Shown: positions 1 through 10,159 of the stretch, piece by piece
How positions within the stretch are numbered: position 1 is the first letter of the stretch
Layout: every line of letters starts with the position of its first letter
NCBI GenBank assembly: GCA_021234155.1
Contig: JAJEKV010000021.1
Location: 20,849,884 to 20,913,883 of the forward strand
Direction: 5' to 3'
Origin: Isoetes taiwanensis
Lineage: Eukaryota; Streptophyta; Lycopodiopsida; Isoetales; Isoetaceae
DNA: 64,000 nt
Made by a program: the position numbers and the translations under genes
The notes under the pieces: generated by a model
The model's input: the letters and a program-made list of their open reading frames with translations, nothing else
What the model was told of the DNA's origin: nothing
Database searches by the model: none

Positions 1-1190
1 CAATCCTCTGACCCCTCTGAAGTTTGCAGATTACATAAGGCTCTTTACGGTCTACGCCAAGCTTCCCGGTCATGGTATACTCGCTTGGATCAAACTCTGA
101 TCACTCTTGGCTTCTCCCGCAATCACGCAAATCCCAGTGTCTACTACAAGCTCAAACCATCCTTTCTTATAATTCTTTGCTACGTTGATGACCTGCTCCT
201 CATTGCAGCCTCCTCCTCTGATCTTGACTCTGTTAAGACTCAACTACAGGCATCCTTCCGCATGAAGGACCTTGGCAGCCTCCATTACTTCCTTGGCCTT
301 GAGGCTTTCTATGATCAAACTGATGGAAAACTTTACCTCCATCAATCCAAATACATATCTGACATCCTTGCCAAGGCCAATCTCAGCTCTTGTAATCCAG
401 TCTCCACTCCTCTTGAATTCGGCCTCTCTCTCATGCCCAATGATCCTCCATGCACTCCTCAGTTTCAAACTCTCAAAGATCACTACCGTACTCTCCTCGG
501 CATGCTTAACTTCGCTGCTATATCTACCAGACCAGACCTTGCTCTACCTCTATGCAAATTGAGCCAATTCTTTAATGATCCACGCAATTCCCACTGTGCT
601 TCCCTCAAACGAGTCCTCCGCTATCTCGCCGGTACTATTTCCCATGGGCTCTACTACTATGCTGATCATTCTTCCGCCACCATTCAAGGCTACTGTGATG
701 CTGATTGGGCAGCTGATCACCATGATCGAAAGTCTGTCTCCGGATATGTTTTCACCCTTGCAGGCGGCGCTATCAGCTGGAGCAGTTCTAAGCAAAGTTG
801 CATTTCACTTTCCAGCACTGAAGCTGAATACGTAGCTATGTCCCACGCCACCAAAGAAGCCATATGGCTACAGAGACTTTGCACAGACCTGCACTTTCCC
901 AATCCTATTCCCATCACCCTTCATGTTGACAATCAAGGGGCCATGGCTATTGCTCGAAACCCAGTTCTTCATCGCCGCATCAAACATATTGATATTCAGT
1001 ATCACTTTGTTCGCAACCTCGTACACGCTTGCACTATCAATCTCCAATACTCTCCCACAGATGACAATCCAGTTGATATGTTCACCAAGGCATTAGCTCG
1101 AGTCAAACATTCCAAGTTCACTCAAGTCATTGGCATGACTGATTTCAGTGGGGGTCCAGATCGAGATTCTTCTGTGTCACTGAGTGGGGG
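1..1190 (+). CDS. Ty1/copia pol, C-terminal part (reverse transcriptase and RNase H), truncated by window start
   Basis: Part of the polyprotein that copies retrotransposon RNA into DNA. The frame is open from base 1. It begins inside the reverse transcriptase: LHKALYGLRQASRSW (codons 11-25) is the usual copia block, and the catalytic YVDD is at codons 61-64. RNase H follows, with YCDADWA, SKQSCISLSSTEAEY (ending near codon 277), VDNQGA and RIKHIDIQYHFVR. The pol-like part ends near base 1140. The same frame stays open past the polypurine tract and through the LTR to a TGA at 1462-1464, so either the original stop is lost or the frame simply runs on. There are no internal stops in 459 codons after the first Met (85), which suggests a fairly young insertion. 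Gag, protease and integrase would lie left of the window. Family assignment is firm. Confidence 0.95.
1182..1190 (+). other. Polypurine tract of the copia element
   Basis: GAGTGGGGG lies directly before the TGTTG start of the LTR. This is where plus-strand priming occurs in LTR elements. A second similar purine run (AGTGGGGG near 1148) lies slightly upstream. Confidence 0.75.
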
Positions 1191-1442
1191 TGTTGCAGAT
1201 CCAAACAAAGATCACCCAGAATCTCGGGTAGTTGCACCACTTCCCGGGGTTATGAGGCATAACAAACTTTCCTGTTTTAGTAGTAGACGTTCACTATCTG
1301 TCCTATATAAACAGATAGAGAACCTTAGCTTAGACATGCTTTTCTGCAAGCTTCCTTCGTGCATCTGCCGTGTTTCTCCACAGCAGACCTCTTGTTCTTG
1401 TTTCTTCATCAATAGACAATTCTATTTCTTCGTTGTTTCACA
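1191..1442 (+). mobile_element. 3' LTR of the copia element (252 bp)
   Basis: It starts with TGTTGCAGAT directly after the polypurine tract and ends with TTTCACA. It carries a TATATAAA box near 1302-1310, as expected for an LTR promoter. The right border is fixed by comparison with three paralogous copies of the flank that lack the insertion (4870, 18192 and 51236). The 5' LTR lies outside the window. Confidence 0.85.
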
Positions 1443-1447
1443 ATCTA
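1443..1447. repeat. Copia target site (ATCTA), right-hand copy of the 5-bp duplication
   Basis: Paralogous empty sites read CTCATCTACATATTTG at 4870, 18192 and 51236. After the LTR the flank resumes as ATCTACATATTTG. A 5-bp duplication is the norm for copia integrases. The left-hand copy is outside the window. Confidence 0.7.
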
Positions 1448-2030
1448 CATATTTGACCAGTTGAAATAGTCGTCCCACAGCCATATACTCAAAGCTCTGA
1501 AGAGCTTTACATTTTATGCCGCGATGATAAAGAACTGTCCTGCATGTGATTGCCTAAGACTGGTAACACGCATTTTATAGCATAGACTATCTATCTCTAC
1601 ACATGGCATGCCTCCAAATGAAATGAAACTATGCACCAAACATCGATATAGAAATGAAACTATGCATCAAGGTGCAATTGAGACCAACCTGGAAATATTG
1701 GACTGCCTCCAATTCATAGTTATATTGATGGCTAGATAAGGCTAGATAGTTCTTGGCCATGCAAGGCTGGAGATGCATCATTCCAGTGAACTGCTGATCT
1801 GTAAACAGAGTAAGTGTTATCATTCCGGTGAACTGCTGATCTGTAAACAGAGTAAGGTAAACCCAATGTTTACCTTGTCATTTAGTATGAAGACCTACGA
1901 AACATCCATGGATTTATTCAAACAATAGAGTATTTCATAATTGCATGCGGGTTTTCTTTCCCAAAAGGCATTTGAATGGATTTGTTCATACCAGTCCTTG
2001 GATGCCACAGAGAAACGAGCCAAATCCGAA
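1448..2030. repeat. Paralogous block P1, matching 18197-18751 and 51241-51792
   Basis: This stretch next to the copia LTR is a diverged copy of the sequence upstream of the kinase in units 1 and 2. It runs up to CAAATCCGAA and then departs from them. It contains the putative 110-bp exon and the F-box relic listed separately. It shows that the duplicated neighbourhood also has an older copy at the left of the window. Confidence 0.85.
1689..1798 (-). pseudogene. Putative exon of unknown gene, P1 copy
   Basis: On the minus strand an open stretch is bounded by TTTACAG before it and CCAG/GTTGG after it, that is, by an acceptor and a donor. It reads DQQFTGMMHLQPCMAKNYL and then SSHQYNYELEAVQYFQ without a stop. 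The same 110-bp interval with the same borders occurs at 18443-18552 and 51485-51594, so the frame survives in three copies. I do not recognise the family. It lies downstream of the F-box relic on the same strand and could belong to that gene. The acceptor region is itself partly duplicated in tandem (about 46 bp). Confidence 0.4.
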
Positions 2031-2092
2031 GGCTTGTCTAGCAGAAGCACCGTGTCAGATCTGGTGTGGAAGCAGGATGTGCGACTAAGCAA
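1895..2092 (-). pseudogene. F-box domain relic, P1 copy
   Basis: The minus strand encodes SDLARFSVASKDWYEQI followed by HSNAFWERKP. This fits the F-box consensus (DL.R...VSK.W...I.S..LW), the helix that binds SKP1 in SCF ubiquitin ligases. Upstream codons (DTVLLLDKP) fit the F-box start. The frame ends after 65 codons at a TAG, with no substrate-binding domain, so this is an exon or a fragment. Shorter relics of the same sequence lie upstream of each kinase copy (about 18645-18752 and 51675-51792), divergent to it. Assignment rests on this short motif alone. Confidence 0.45.
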
Positions 2093-2099
2093 AAGTTGG

Positions 2100-3750
2100 A
2101 GATGGTTGTTACAAGTCCATATCTACGTAGTCTTGTGCAAAATAAAAAGAGAGGGGAAGAAAAGAAAAATTGAGAGCGCAAGAATAAAGAGAAAGAGGGC
2201 ACATCAAAGTTTAGGAAGGATGTTCTTTTATCGTTTTTTTAGGTGTGTCGAGAAGGAGCTATGTAGTCTTGCTTCTTTAGGAGTTTCAAGTTGTTCGTTT
2301 TGCTATACTATAATCAAATTTATGTCTATATGTTTTCATCAATTTCCATTATGTTGACTAAAGGAGTAGTGAGAGACTTTGGGACAACAATACAATGCAA
2401 CCCAAATTTGACCAAAGAATGGCCCAAAAATTATTTGGTAGAGTAAATTAAATGGCACTAGGATGCTAAAAAAATATAATTTGTAGTTGATCTATTATCT
2501 TTGGAATTCCATATCATGGGGCATGTTAGAAGAATGCTTGTTATCATAATACCCCAGTATTTTACCTGAGATTTTAAGTTAAATTCTAAACTATAGTTAA
2601 ATTGAAAATATTGTTTGGATAATGCTTTAACAAGAAAACCGACATAAGAATTTAAAAGAAAGCACCAGGTTCATGGTACAACTACATTGTTGCAAATCCA
2701 GCCAAACTCCAGCCAAACTCCTGTTTGAATACATCATAAAAGAACATTGATAAACTCTGAGAACCAGGCTGTGTCTAGCCTGATTCTTATATTGATTGCT
2801 TGCAAGTTTTCTAGTTTGCCAAGATCTTGAATCTCTAGTTTGATGCCTCTATTTATGCATGTTCCTCTTTTTTAAAATTGTAGTTTTGAAGTGACTTCTT
2901 GTCCTATATTTTCTACATTAGATGTGCTTAGCTCTTCTTCCTCCAGTTGCTCAGCTCGCTAAGTTTTCTTTTGCATTTGCCAAAATCCAACTTAAGGTCT
3001 CACAAATCACAATATACAATAATGATTAAAAATGCAAGTTAGACTAGAAATAAATTTTTAATCAGGGCCTTTAAGGTTTTACTTTTTCTTCTCCCCTGAA
3101 GATTGCAATGAGGAGTAGAGGTTAACATGACGTTTTGATATACCAACATCAGTTAAAATTCAAATGCCCCATCCAGGTCTTTATGGTTGTCATGAATTGG
3201 CCCACAGAAAGAAGGGCTGCATATATGGATGGCCTTGTTCGCGTAATTTACTGTAATATTCAGGAATAGTATTTATATTACTAAGGCCAATTACTACTGC
3301 ATGTAATTTTATGGACGATAATTCCTTAGTTAGCATATGCCAATCCATTCTTCGCTTTTGACCCCATTCATGTTCCTATGATGGCCTAAGAACATACTCA
3401 TCCCTCAGCCTTGTTAGCATATAGTTGACTCATGCTGTTTGAACTTATTTCGAAGAAACAGTAAACCACCTCACCTGCTTATGAAGGTTAATTTCAGCAA
3501 GTTGTTATGCAGCTTGGCATTGCCTCTCATATTGAGCTCGGTCGTGCTAAATTTGACCTGAGAAAAGAACTTCACTTTTCAAAACACATAAGGCATCTGC
3601 ATTGTAGTGACTATATCACTATGTTTACTATTCCACAAAAAAATGCCCCTTTTCATAAGAAGTAACTAAAGAAGTGAAATCCAGATGTATGCCCTGCCCA
3701 ACATAATATTATGCATTGTGGGTTTCTCCACAACAAAATGTACAATGTCA
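2100..3750. other. Stretch without recognised gene
   Basis: AT-rich sequence with no frame I can support and no clear repeat seen elsewhere in the window. A minus-strand segment near 3490-3560 follows a CTCAG acceptor-like site and could be a further exon of the gene at 3757-4640, but the frame is too short to claim. Confidence 0.5.
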
Positions 3751-3756
3751 ACTTAC

Positions 3757-3962
3757 AATTTCCCGCACAAACTGATGTTGGAGATTAATCCTTTTCTTTT
3801 GTGGCTCTTGTCGCAAAGGAGGCTGCAAATTGGTTACACTATCCTCACTACTGCTGCTCTCAACTTCGGCAACATTCAGCTTCCTTAGGCTTCTGACCAT
3901 TATTTGCAGTGCTATCTAGACTACTGTTTTCAAAATTACTCCCCTCTATCAAGTTCCCTTTG
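3757..3962 (-). pseudogene. Second exon of an unknown broken gene
   Basis: On the minus strand this follows an ATGACAG acceptor and ends at a GTAAGT donor. It reads LIEGSNFENSSLDSTANN, then after a one-base frame slip AEVESSSSEDSVTNLQPPL and RQEPQKKRINLQHQFVREI. The composition (Ser/Glu rich, then basic) is protein-like and continues the exon at 4045-4640 in order and strand. Family not recognised. The frame slip means it is broken or miscalled. Confidence 0.45.
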
Positions 3963-4044
3963 CTGTCATTGAGTTATGTTCCTGCCAAGCTATGGTGAGA
4001 GACAATGCTACCAATATATCAGAAACTGAAAAAAAAATAAGAAC

Positions 4045-4640
4045 CTTTACAGGAGTTTCAAAATCATCCCGCACATCCGTGTCTTGATTATGTGCATTGG
4101 AGATGTCATTTTTCTTGGGTGTAATGGGATCTGTTGGCCTTATGTTACAAATATCTGTACCATCAGGCTTTGTAGGCACATCAACCTTAACTTCGTTCCC
4201 ATCCATGTGATCCTTATATGCAAGCCTAGCATGTGGAGGAATGTAGATGCCTGGCTTTCTCTGTAGTCTATGTTCTTGGTTTACAACAGCAATATCCTTT
4301 TCAATTTCTGACTGAGACCCAGCGTCCTGCACAACCAATTTTGAAACTGCTTTATCTAACCCATCAATATCTTCATCGTTGGAACTTGGAACGTCCAGGA
4401 TTTATGTTGACATGGACGTGAGAATCTAACGAAGTTTCCAACCTTATGGGCTCTTCAGCTGCTGATCTCAGATGATCCCCCAAAGGCATGTCCTTGACAG
4501 AAGATGCAGGGGATTCATCACCTGGGGGCATGCGGAGAGCTAGCTAAAGAACTGGCTTCAAATGTCACAACGTCAAGCTGTCTTTTTTCTTCCTCCTTGG
4601 AGGCCCCAGTTGTATTAACTGCTTCATCTCTTGCTTCCAT
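4045..4640 (-). pseudogene. First exon of an unknown broken gene with an RKPGIYIPPHARL motif
   Basis: The minus-strand ATG at 4640-4638 opens MEARDEAVNTTGASKEEEKR. Coding potential continues through two frame slips (near 4520 and 4395) to EDIDGLDKAVSKLV, QRKPGIYIPPHARLAYKDH and RDDFETPVK, where a GTTCTT donor ends it at 4045. The charged, low-complexity sequence around a compact aromatic/proline motif resembles a nuclear or RNA-associated protein, but I cannot name the family. The next exon is at 3757-3962. The order and splice sites support a real former gene. The frame slips could be mutations or consensus errors. Confidence 0.5.
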
Positions 4641-4775
4641 GGAACAAATTAAAAATCCTAAATATGAATGTCCTCCAAACCCTAGTATTGGTCCCAGGAT
4701 ACCTTAATTGCCTTTAAATTAGAGCTTCTATGAGTACAAGGCTTTGGATTGATAAGAAAATCTCAAGAGAATCTC

Positions 4776-6465
4776 AATGTTCTGCACTTTTCAGTTTGTT
4801 ATAATGATAGCACTGAATTGCATGACTGTAGACACAGTACGCCTTGCTCTTCTAGACATGTTATAACTCATCTACATATTTGACCAGTTGAAACAGTCGT
4901 CCCACAGCCATATACTCAAAGCTCTGAGGAGCTTTACATTTTATGCCACGATGATAAAGAAGTGTCCTGCATGTGATTGCATAAGACTGGTAACTTAACA
5001 CGCATTTTATAGGATAGTGCCAATGTGGCATGACATAAGAATATTATCTATCTATCTATGTTTACATTTGTCTTTCTTTATTTCTTCTATCTATCTATGT
5101 TTACATTTGTCTTTGTTTATTTATGTGAGGGCTTATGTTATGTCCTATCTAGAATAAATATTGCTTCTATTTGAGATGATTACAAATATCCTTAAAAGTT
5201 CGAGCATCTCTCTATGTTTTTCATGTTAATTCTTTTGAATAGTAAAACTTAAATTGTACAAGAATCTTATCATGGCGGCCTCTGCAAACATTTCTATTCA
5301 CGATCTCCCATGCACATCCAGATGTTATAAGACATGTAGGATTTGAACATGCATTTTATGACCTTGTGTTCTAGTATTTGTACAATAGAAAGTTTCTGAT
5401 CCTCATGACTATAAGATTTCATATAATAATGGCATTTGATGATACTCTCGATGGGCTTTGAGCCTTGCATAAAGGGACACCCATACACAATGATTTGACC
5501 ACTAGAGTATCACTATAAAACACAAAACATGTGTGGTGGATACAAAAAAACAATAATATAGCAATCTAGTTTGTGATAACAACAATAATATAACAATCGA
5601 GTTTGTAATAGAATACCGGTAGTAGTAATTGATTTGTGTCGAGTTGTTTCTCGTATTTCCTTAGGTTTGTCCCATCACTTTTATTAGGAATTTCAAAGTT
5701 CATTTTTAGGTTGCCCCTAGAGGGGCAAGCCCTTGTTATAATAGTTTTATGGCATATTTCAGGTATATGTCGGTATATACCGTAAATATGCCAATGACTT
5801 TGCCAAAACTTCTTATAGGTGTAAATTGGCTATCGCATTTGTTGTTGTTAAGCAGATTTGGAAACAAACTAACCGATTGTCTCATCCATTAGAAGCGCCC
5901 TTCTCTTTGGAGCCTCGGGTTTCATGGTATCTCTTGGAGCCTCGGGTTTTTCAAGCTAAATATGTACATCGTGAAGCAGTCGCAGTTGAACACAAACTTG
6001 TAGAAGCCCTAAAATGGGCCTCCAAATCAACATCTCGCCTCAAATTTCCATTTTCAAAGCGGATATAAACAAACCGGATTCCCTTGCTAGGATTTGCTCT
6101 GCTTGCTTGCCTTACGGTAAGTTGTGTTGGTCCTTTTCGGGCGCTATGGCGAGCCTCGTGGTTAAGGCTTGTGTGGAGGCATGGATTGATTATTTGGGCA
6201 TTCTTTGGGGGAGCCCGAGTTTATGGAAAGAATGGAAGTTTGCGTATCATTCCAAGGCTTTAGGAAAGTAGTTCCCCGGTTGTTTTAGCGTGTGGATATG
6301 ATAGTATACTGCAGACGGGTTTAATCTTCAACACCGGGCAACTATGGCAACATATCCACAGGAAAACTTTAAAACCGGGTGACATTTTGGGGTTTTCATA
6401 TCTCTGAAGAAACTTTGGCATGTTGTTGCCTATATCATTTTTGGTGCCTTCTTCTTTGGCGATGG
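4776..6465. repeat. Paralogous block P2: kinase-locus copy without the kinase
   Basis: 4776-5014 matches the region upstream of the kinase (18104-18331). At CATTTTATAG it jumps directly to sequence matching 21036-22470, the far side of the kinase. About 2.7 kb containing the kinase, the F-box relic and the 110-bp exon is therefore missing. The block ends inside GGCGATGG at 6465, where a possible saccharopine-dehydrogenase-like exon begins. It contains the ATCT microsatellite (5041-5105) and the 42-bp hairpin (5751-5792) also present in units 1 and 2. Confidence 0.85.
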
Positions 6466-6613
6466 CAAATTTCAAGCTTAGAAGAGATCTTTTTGCCGGT
6501 ACCGAATTTTCTATAGCTGGAGTGTTTTCCAACGATGGACCTTCTGAGGAGGAAGTAAAGAATGCATCCTTTTCTATGTGGTTTGTAGGAAATGGATTTA
6601 GTGATTCTAGCGA
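6462..6613 (+). pseudogene. Possible exon of a saccharopine-dehydrogenase-like oxidoreductase
   Basis: The plus strand reads GPSEEEVKNASFSMWFVGNG and then FSDSSE. To my knowledge a block of the form PSEEEV..A.F.MWF.G.GFS is characteristic of the C-terminal half of plant membrane-associated saccharopine dehydrogenase-like proteins, which carry an N-terminal Rossmann fold. Only this one block is visible; no NAD-binding part is present. The frame stays open to 6755 but the sequence after DSSE looks intronic. A GT-rich stretch beginning after an AG near 6860 might be another exon but could not be confirmed. It lies directly at the edge of block P2. Confidence 0.4.
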
Positions 6614-6759
6614 GATGTGCAGATATTCTTGTATAAAGTGGTCTATACGCTGGGATACTTATGGATCTTTTGCAGCAAATATTGTGTTCAATATCACACA
6701 TGAGATAATGCCATTGTATACTTATTGCAATTCTCTGTTTGGTAGTGTTAATTGAGGTT

Positions 6760-7650
6760 TAAGTTCGTTACCTGTTGAGATTGCCTCATGCATCCCATTG
6801 CATTGACTTCCTATAAAGCATTTTATATTTTGCTTGACTGACTTTTGAATAGTATGCAGGTTGGAGCATCTATTGCACGATGCGTAATATGGAATGGTGG
6901 GAAGGAGAAGCTTCTAATGTCAATACGAGACAATGCTCCATATATTGCATCTACACTACTTTGGGTTTATTGGTATGCCTAGTTCAAATACTTTTCTGGG
7001 TCTAGTTTGATGCAAGGATACTGAAGCTGACGGCATATGTTTTTATTAATCGTAGCAGAATGTAATCTAAACCAAAACCAAAAGCCATTTCTGGCAAGCT
7101 GATCTGTTCTCTCTGCAGTGACGACCTCAACTTCAAAGCCAAATACCACTTGGGGCAGTAATTACGAAGGGGGGGTGGATTGAATTGGAAGGGAAGACAA
7201 GAAAATAGGGAAGCCCGGATTGCAGGTAGATCAGGGAAGGAGTGAGTGGCAGTGAGAGGCATGGCAAAAGGGGGAGGGAGGCAATCCAATTGATCTCAGA
7301 CCAGGATGGAGTAAGCAGCAGTAATTCATCAAGGGGAACTTGGATTATGTCTAAAAGGACACCAGCAGTTGCTTCACACCTGCCTTTGTGATAATAATAC
7401 ATAGATCTCAGGCAAGAAAATTGCTGTTCTGTAAGCAGACGGTTATGCGCACTGATAAACGTGCAGAATATGTGCGTTGTATGCCTCTTTGAGAAGGAAT
7501 TTGAGCCGGAAGGTTGCCCTTACAGCTTGTCTTGGAGTTCCCGAATGGTGAACAGGGACGTCATCCGGCAGCGTGGTTCCCCTGAAGACCTGGACCACAC
7601 TGTTCAAAAAGGCTGCAATCCACAAATGAATTCAGGTCAATCAAGGAATC
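6760..7650. other. Stretch without recognised gene
   Basis: Short open frames exist on both strands (for example minus 7002-7289 and 7443-7625), but they resemble no family I know and have no second copy in the window to test conservation. The boundary with unit 1 lies just to the right, near 7707. Confidence 0.4.
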
Positions 7651-7653
7651 AAA

Positions 7654-8070
7654 TCAAACAACAAAAAAGTCAGACTTGAAGGACCCCCAAGGCAGCCAAT
7701 CAGTATCATGTTTCTCCAATTTTGAGGCCTTATGAGCCATAGCACACCTAACAAGCTCAAATTGGAAATTAAGCTTCATCCAATTAAGATCACACCTCCT
7801 ATTTGCCAAAGCCACATTATTCCTGTGCTTCCAGACAATCCATAAGGCTAACTGCAAGATAGTTGAATCAACTTTGGACTTCTGAAGATGGAAGAATTGT
7901 GTCATACTGGAGATGGAGTCCATATCAGGGATATTCAGCTTGGAACCAATCCGAGACAACCACCTCCAGAAATCCTGAATCTTAGGACATGTAAAAATGT
8001 GAAGAACCGTCTCATCCTGGCTAAATTTGATGGCTTCATGCTTAAGTTTAATTATAGTGCTCCGGTTCAA
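7654..8070 (-). pseudogene. LINE ORF2 remnant, reverse-transcriptase zinc-binding region
   Basis: The minus strand reads SQDETVLHIFTCPKIQDFWRWL, matching the pattern ETV.H.F..C....W of the zinc-binding domain (zf-RVT) that follows the reverse transcriptase in plant non-LTR retrotransposons, and then LALWIVWKHRNNVALANRR, the usual W.IWK.RN block. The reverse transcriptase itself, the endonuclease and a poly(A) tail are absent. The 5' side joins unrelated sequence near 8030. 138 codons are open here; the unit 2 copy is frameshifted. The 27-bp core of the junction array in unit 2 derives from this frame (ELVRCAMA). Confidence 0.75.
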
Positions 8071-8880
8071 GATTATTTAAAGCTCTTAAGTGTTTTTTAT
8101 GGGATAGAACTTCATGTTGTTGTCACTCACATTGGTTTTAGTAGGCTCATAGAGTATCTATATTTGCGGAAGACTCAACAATTTTGTGTGATGCTTGTAA
8201 GTGAAGTCATAGCTACATAAGAATGAGCATCAGAGTCTGACCCACATATGACCAACGTATAATGCGGAGCACATGGAGTAGGTAAGCCTAATCACATAAT
8301 ACCCAAGATCATAGAATTTACTGAGATGTTAATTTTGAGCTCCATTTTCTAGTGTATAACATTACTTCGCCTTCCATGAATTAAACTCTTTTAGTTTAAT
8401 TCATATTCCTAGGATGGATCCTATGATACAACAAGTTGGCCAAGTGAAGTGGTGTTCTCATTGAGCTTTGTAAAATCGTTGAGTACAAAATGATTTGGGA
8501 TAGAACTTTTGACAAATTTGAATGCTCCGAAACTAGATAATCATCGAGAGTATGACAAAACTAAATAATATAAGATAAAAGATGAGTTATTCGTCATTTG
8601 CTTTATGCATAGATGAGAAAACTGGCCGCCCCTGCTCATCAGGATGAAAAACCCCGCCTTTTTGGGTTTTCGAGGAAAACCCTAATAAGAAACAATCGCC
8701 AATGCTCTGAAGAATGCTACTAACATACGTCCGCCAAGAAGTGAGTTGATATACCATGGCATTTGACAACTAAGAGAACTACAAAAAATGGCCTGTAATA
8801 GAAAGTCTAAAAAAGGAAAATAACCCGTTAGAAGGTTAGAAGCTTTAGGCATAGGCATGTGCCAAAATATCGAGAATACA
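8070..8880. other. Unit 1 intergenic stretch, also at 36350-37190
   Basis: Nearly identical to unit 2 over its length. Contains an inverted ATTAAACT...AGTTTAAT pair near 8383-8403. The plus-strand frame 7888-8220 overlaps the LINE remnant and is kept as 36314-36535 in unit 2, but has no recognisable motif. Confidence 0.5.
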
Positions 8881-9130
8881 AAAGCTTTTCTGAGGCTCCG
8901 AGTGGCCACGCCAGAAGAAAACAACAGCCGACCAATCGAAAACCATTTGTGGGATGACCATTGCGAGAAAATATCCGATTAGTGCTGCCTCGGAGGCTAC
9001 AGTGCCACGCCGAGAGAAAATGAAAAAGAATTACAACTCCGAGACCGTAGTGCCATGCCGAAAAATAATGAAATGATAAGTATGTCTTGGAGGCTACAAT
9101 GCCACGCCGAGAAAAAATGAAAAATAAGAA
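8880..9130. repeat. Degenerate ~60-bp tandem repeat (about 4 units)
   Basis: The word GGAGGCTACAGTGCCACGCC, or a close variant, recurs about every 60 bp, separated by A-rich spacers with AAAATGAAAAA. Matching array in unit 2 at about 37195-37425, where most GC-rich words are altered while the spacers are kept. Confidence 0.7.
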
Positions 9131-9460
9131 CGTGTGCACTTTCATTAAACTAGAAAGAAACAAAGAGGATAATAGCTGCTGCAGAGCGACCCAAGAAGTT
9201 TAGAGAAATAGATACATGCAGATGACCAACCGACTAAAAGGAAATGAAGCAACTTTAACGATGGAACATGAAATGAGAAAATGGGAAAACTGATGAAGAT
9301 ATGACCAACAAGCTCGGATATGATAAAAGGGAGAGGGGGGCGGGAAACTTGTGGAGCTAGAAAAGAGCAACAAGGAAAAGAAGCTCAAGAGAACGCCGAT
9401 GAATGCAAATGAGGAAGGAGGCGGAATAAATAGGAGATGCAGATAGGACATCCCCATCCA

Positions 9461-9509
9461 AGGAATGTCGGTTCTATTGCTATCACAATAGAACCGTGGC
9501 ATTCCTAGG
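9461..9509. repeat. Long hairpin (inverted repeat)
   Basis: GGTTCTATTG and CAATAGAACC flank a short loop, and the outer arms AGGAATG and CATTCCT continue the pairing. The unit 2 copy at 37742-37789 has the same fold with one more matched base in the outer arm. It lies next to a direct repeat of TCCTAGGATGG.TCCTATGAT (here and near 8410). Confidence 0.75.
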
Positions 9510-10159
9510 ATGGGTCCTATGATACAACTAGTTGGCTGATAGAAGAGGAATCTACCTCAAAGGAACGGAGCAAGCCAAAACGTCAAGAAAATAGAAGGCA
9601 AAAGGTGAAACGAAGGGGAAACAGGCCAAAAATGATGAATAGAACAAATCAGGGAAAAGGGGGGCAACCCAACAAACCGCAAAGCAAGGATGACATAATA
9701 ACAGGGGATAACGAGGGGCAGAGGGCAAAGAACATGATATATGGACACTAACAAGGAAAAAGAGAATTAAGGTGAATCAAGAGAAGACATGGTAAAATAG
9801 AAATGAACGCTTATGCATTCGAGAAAAGACTAGTGTAATACACACACATGATGGACTGAGGGAACTAATGGAGTCATTGGAATAGAAGAAGCAAGACCAA
9901 AGTGGAGGAAAAATGAGGCAATAAGCAAAAGCCAAGAAGGGCATGATGCAAAGGAGTTAAAGGGGTCAAAGTGGAGCACAAGGAAAATAGAAAGAAAAGA
10001 CGAGGCAAATAAAAGCAACGGCAGAAAGGGCACGACCCAAAGGTGTAACGGGGTCGAACTGGAATACACAAATAAACTAAACAGGACTCCAATAAACCCT
10101 ACACACTTCCGGATCTAGATCTTGAGTAGACTTCAATTTTTTGAGATGAGGACAAAAAG

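Noticed and set aside
7888-8220. 110-codon plus-strand frame, kept as 36314-36535 in unit 2
   Set aside because: Its first half is antisense to the LINE zinc-binding remnant and the rest has no motif. Identity between units is at DNA level and gives no evidence of coding.
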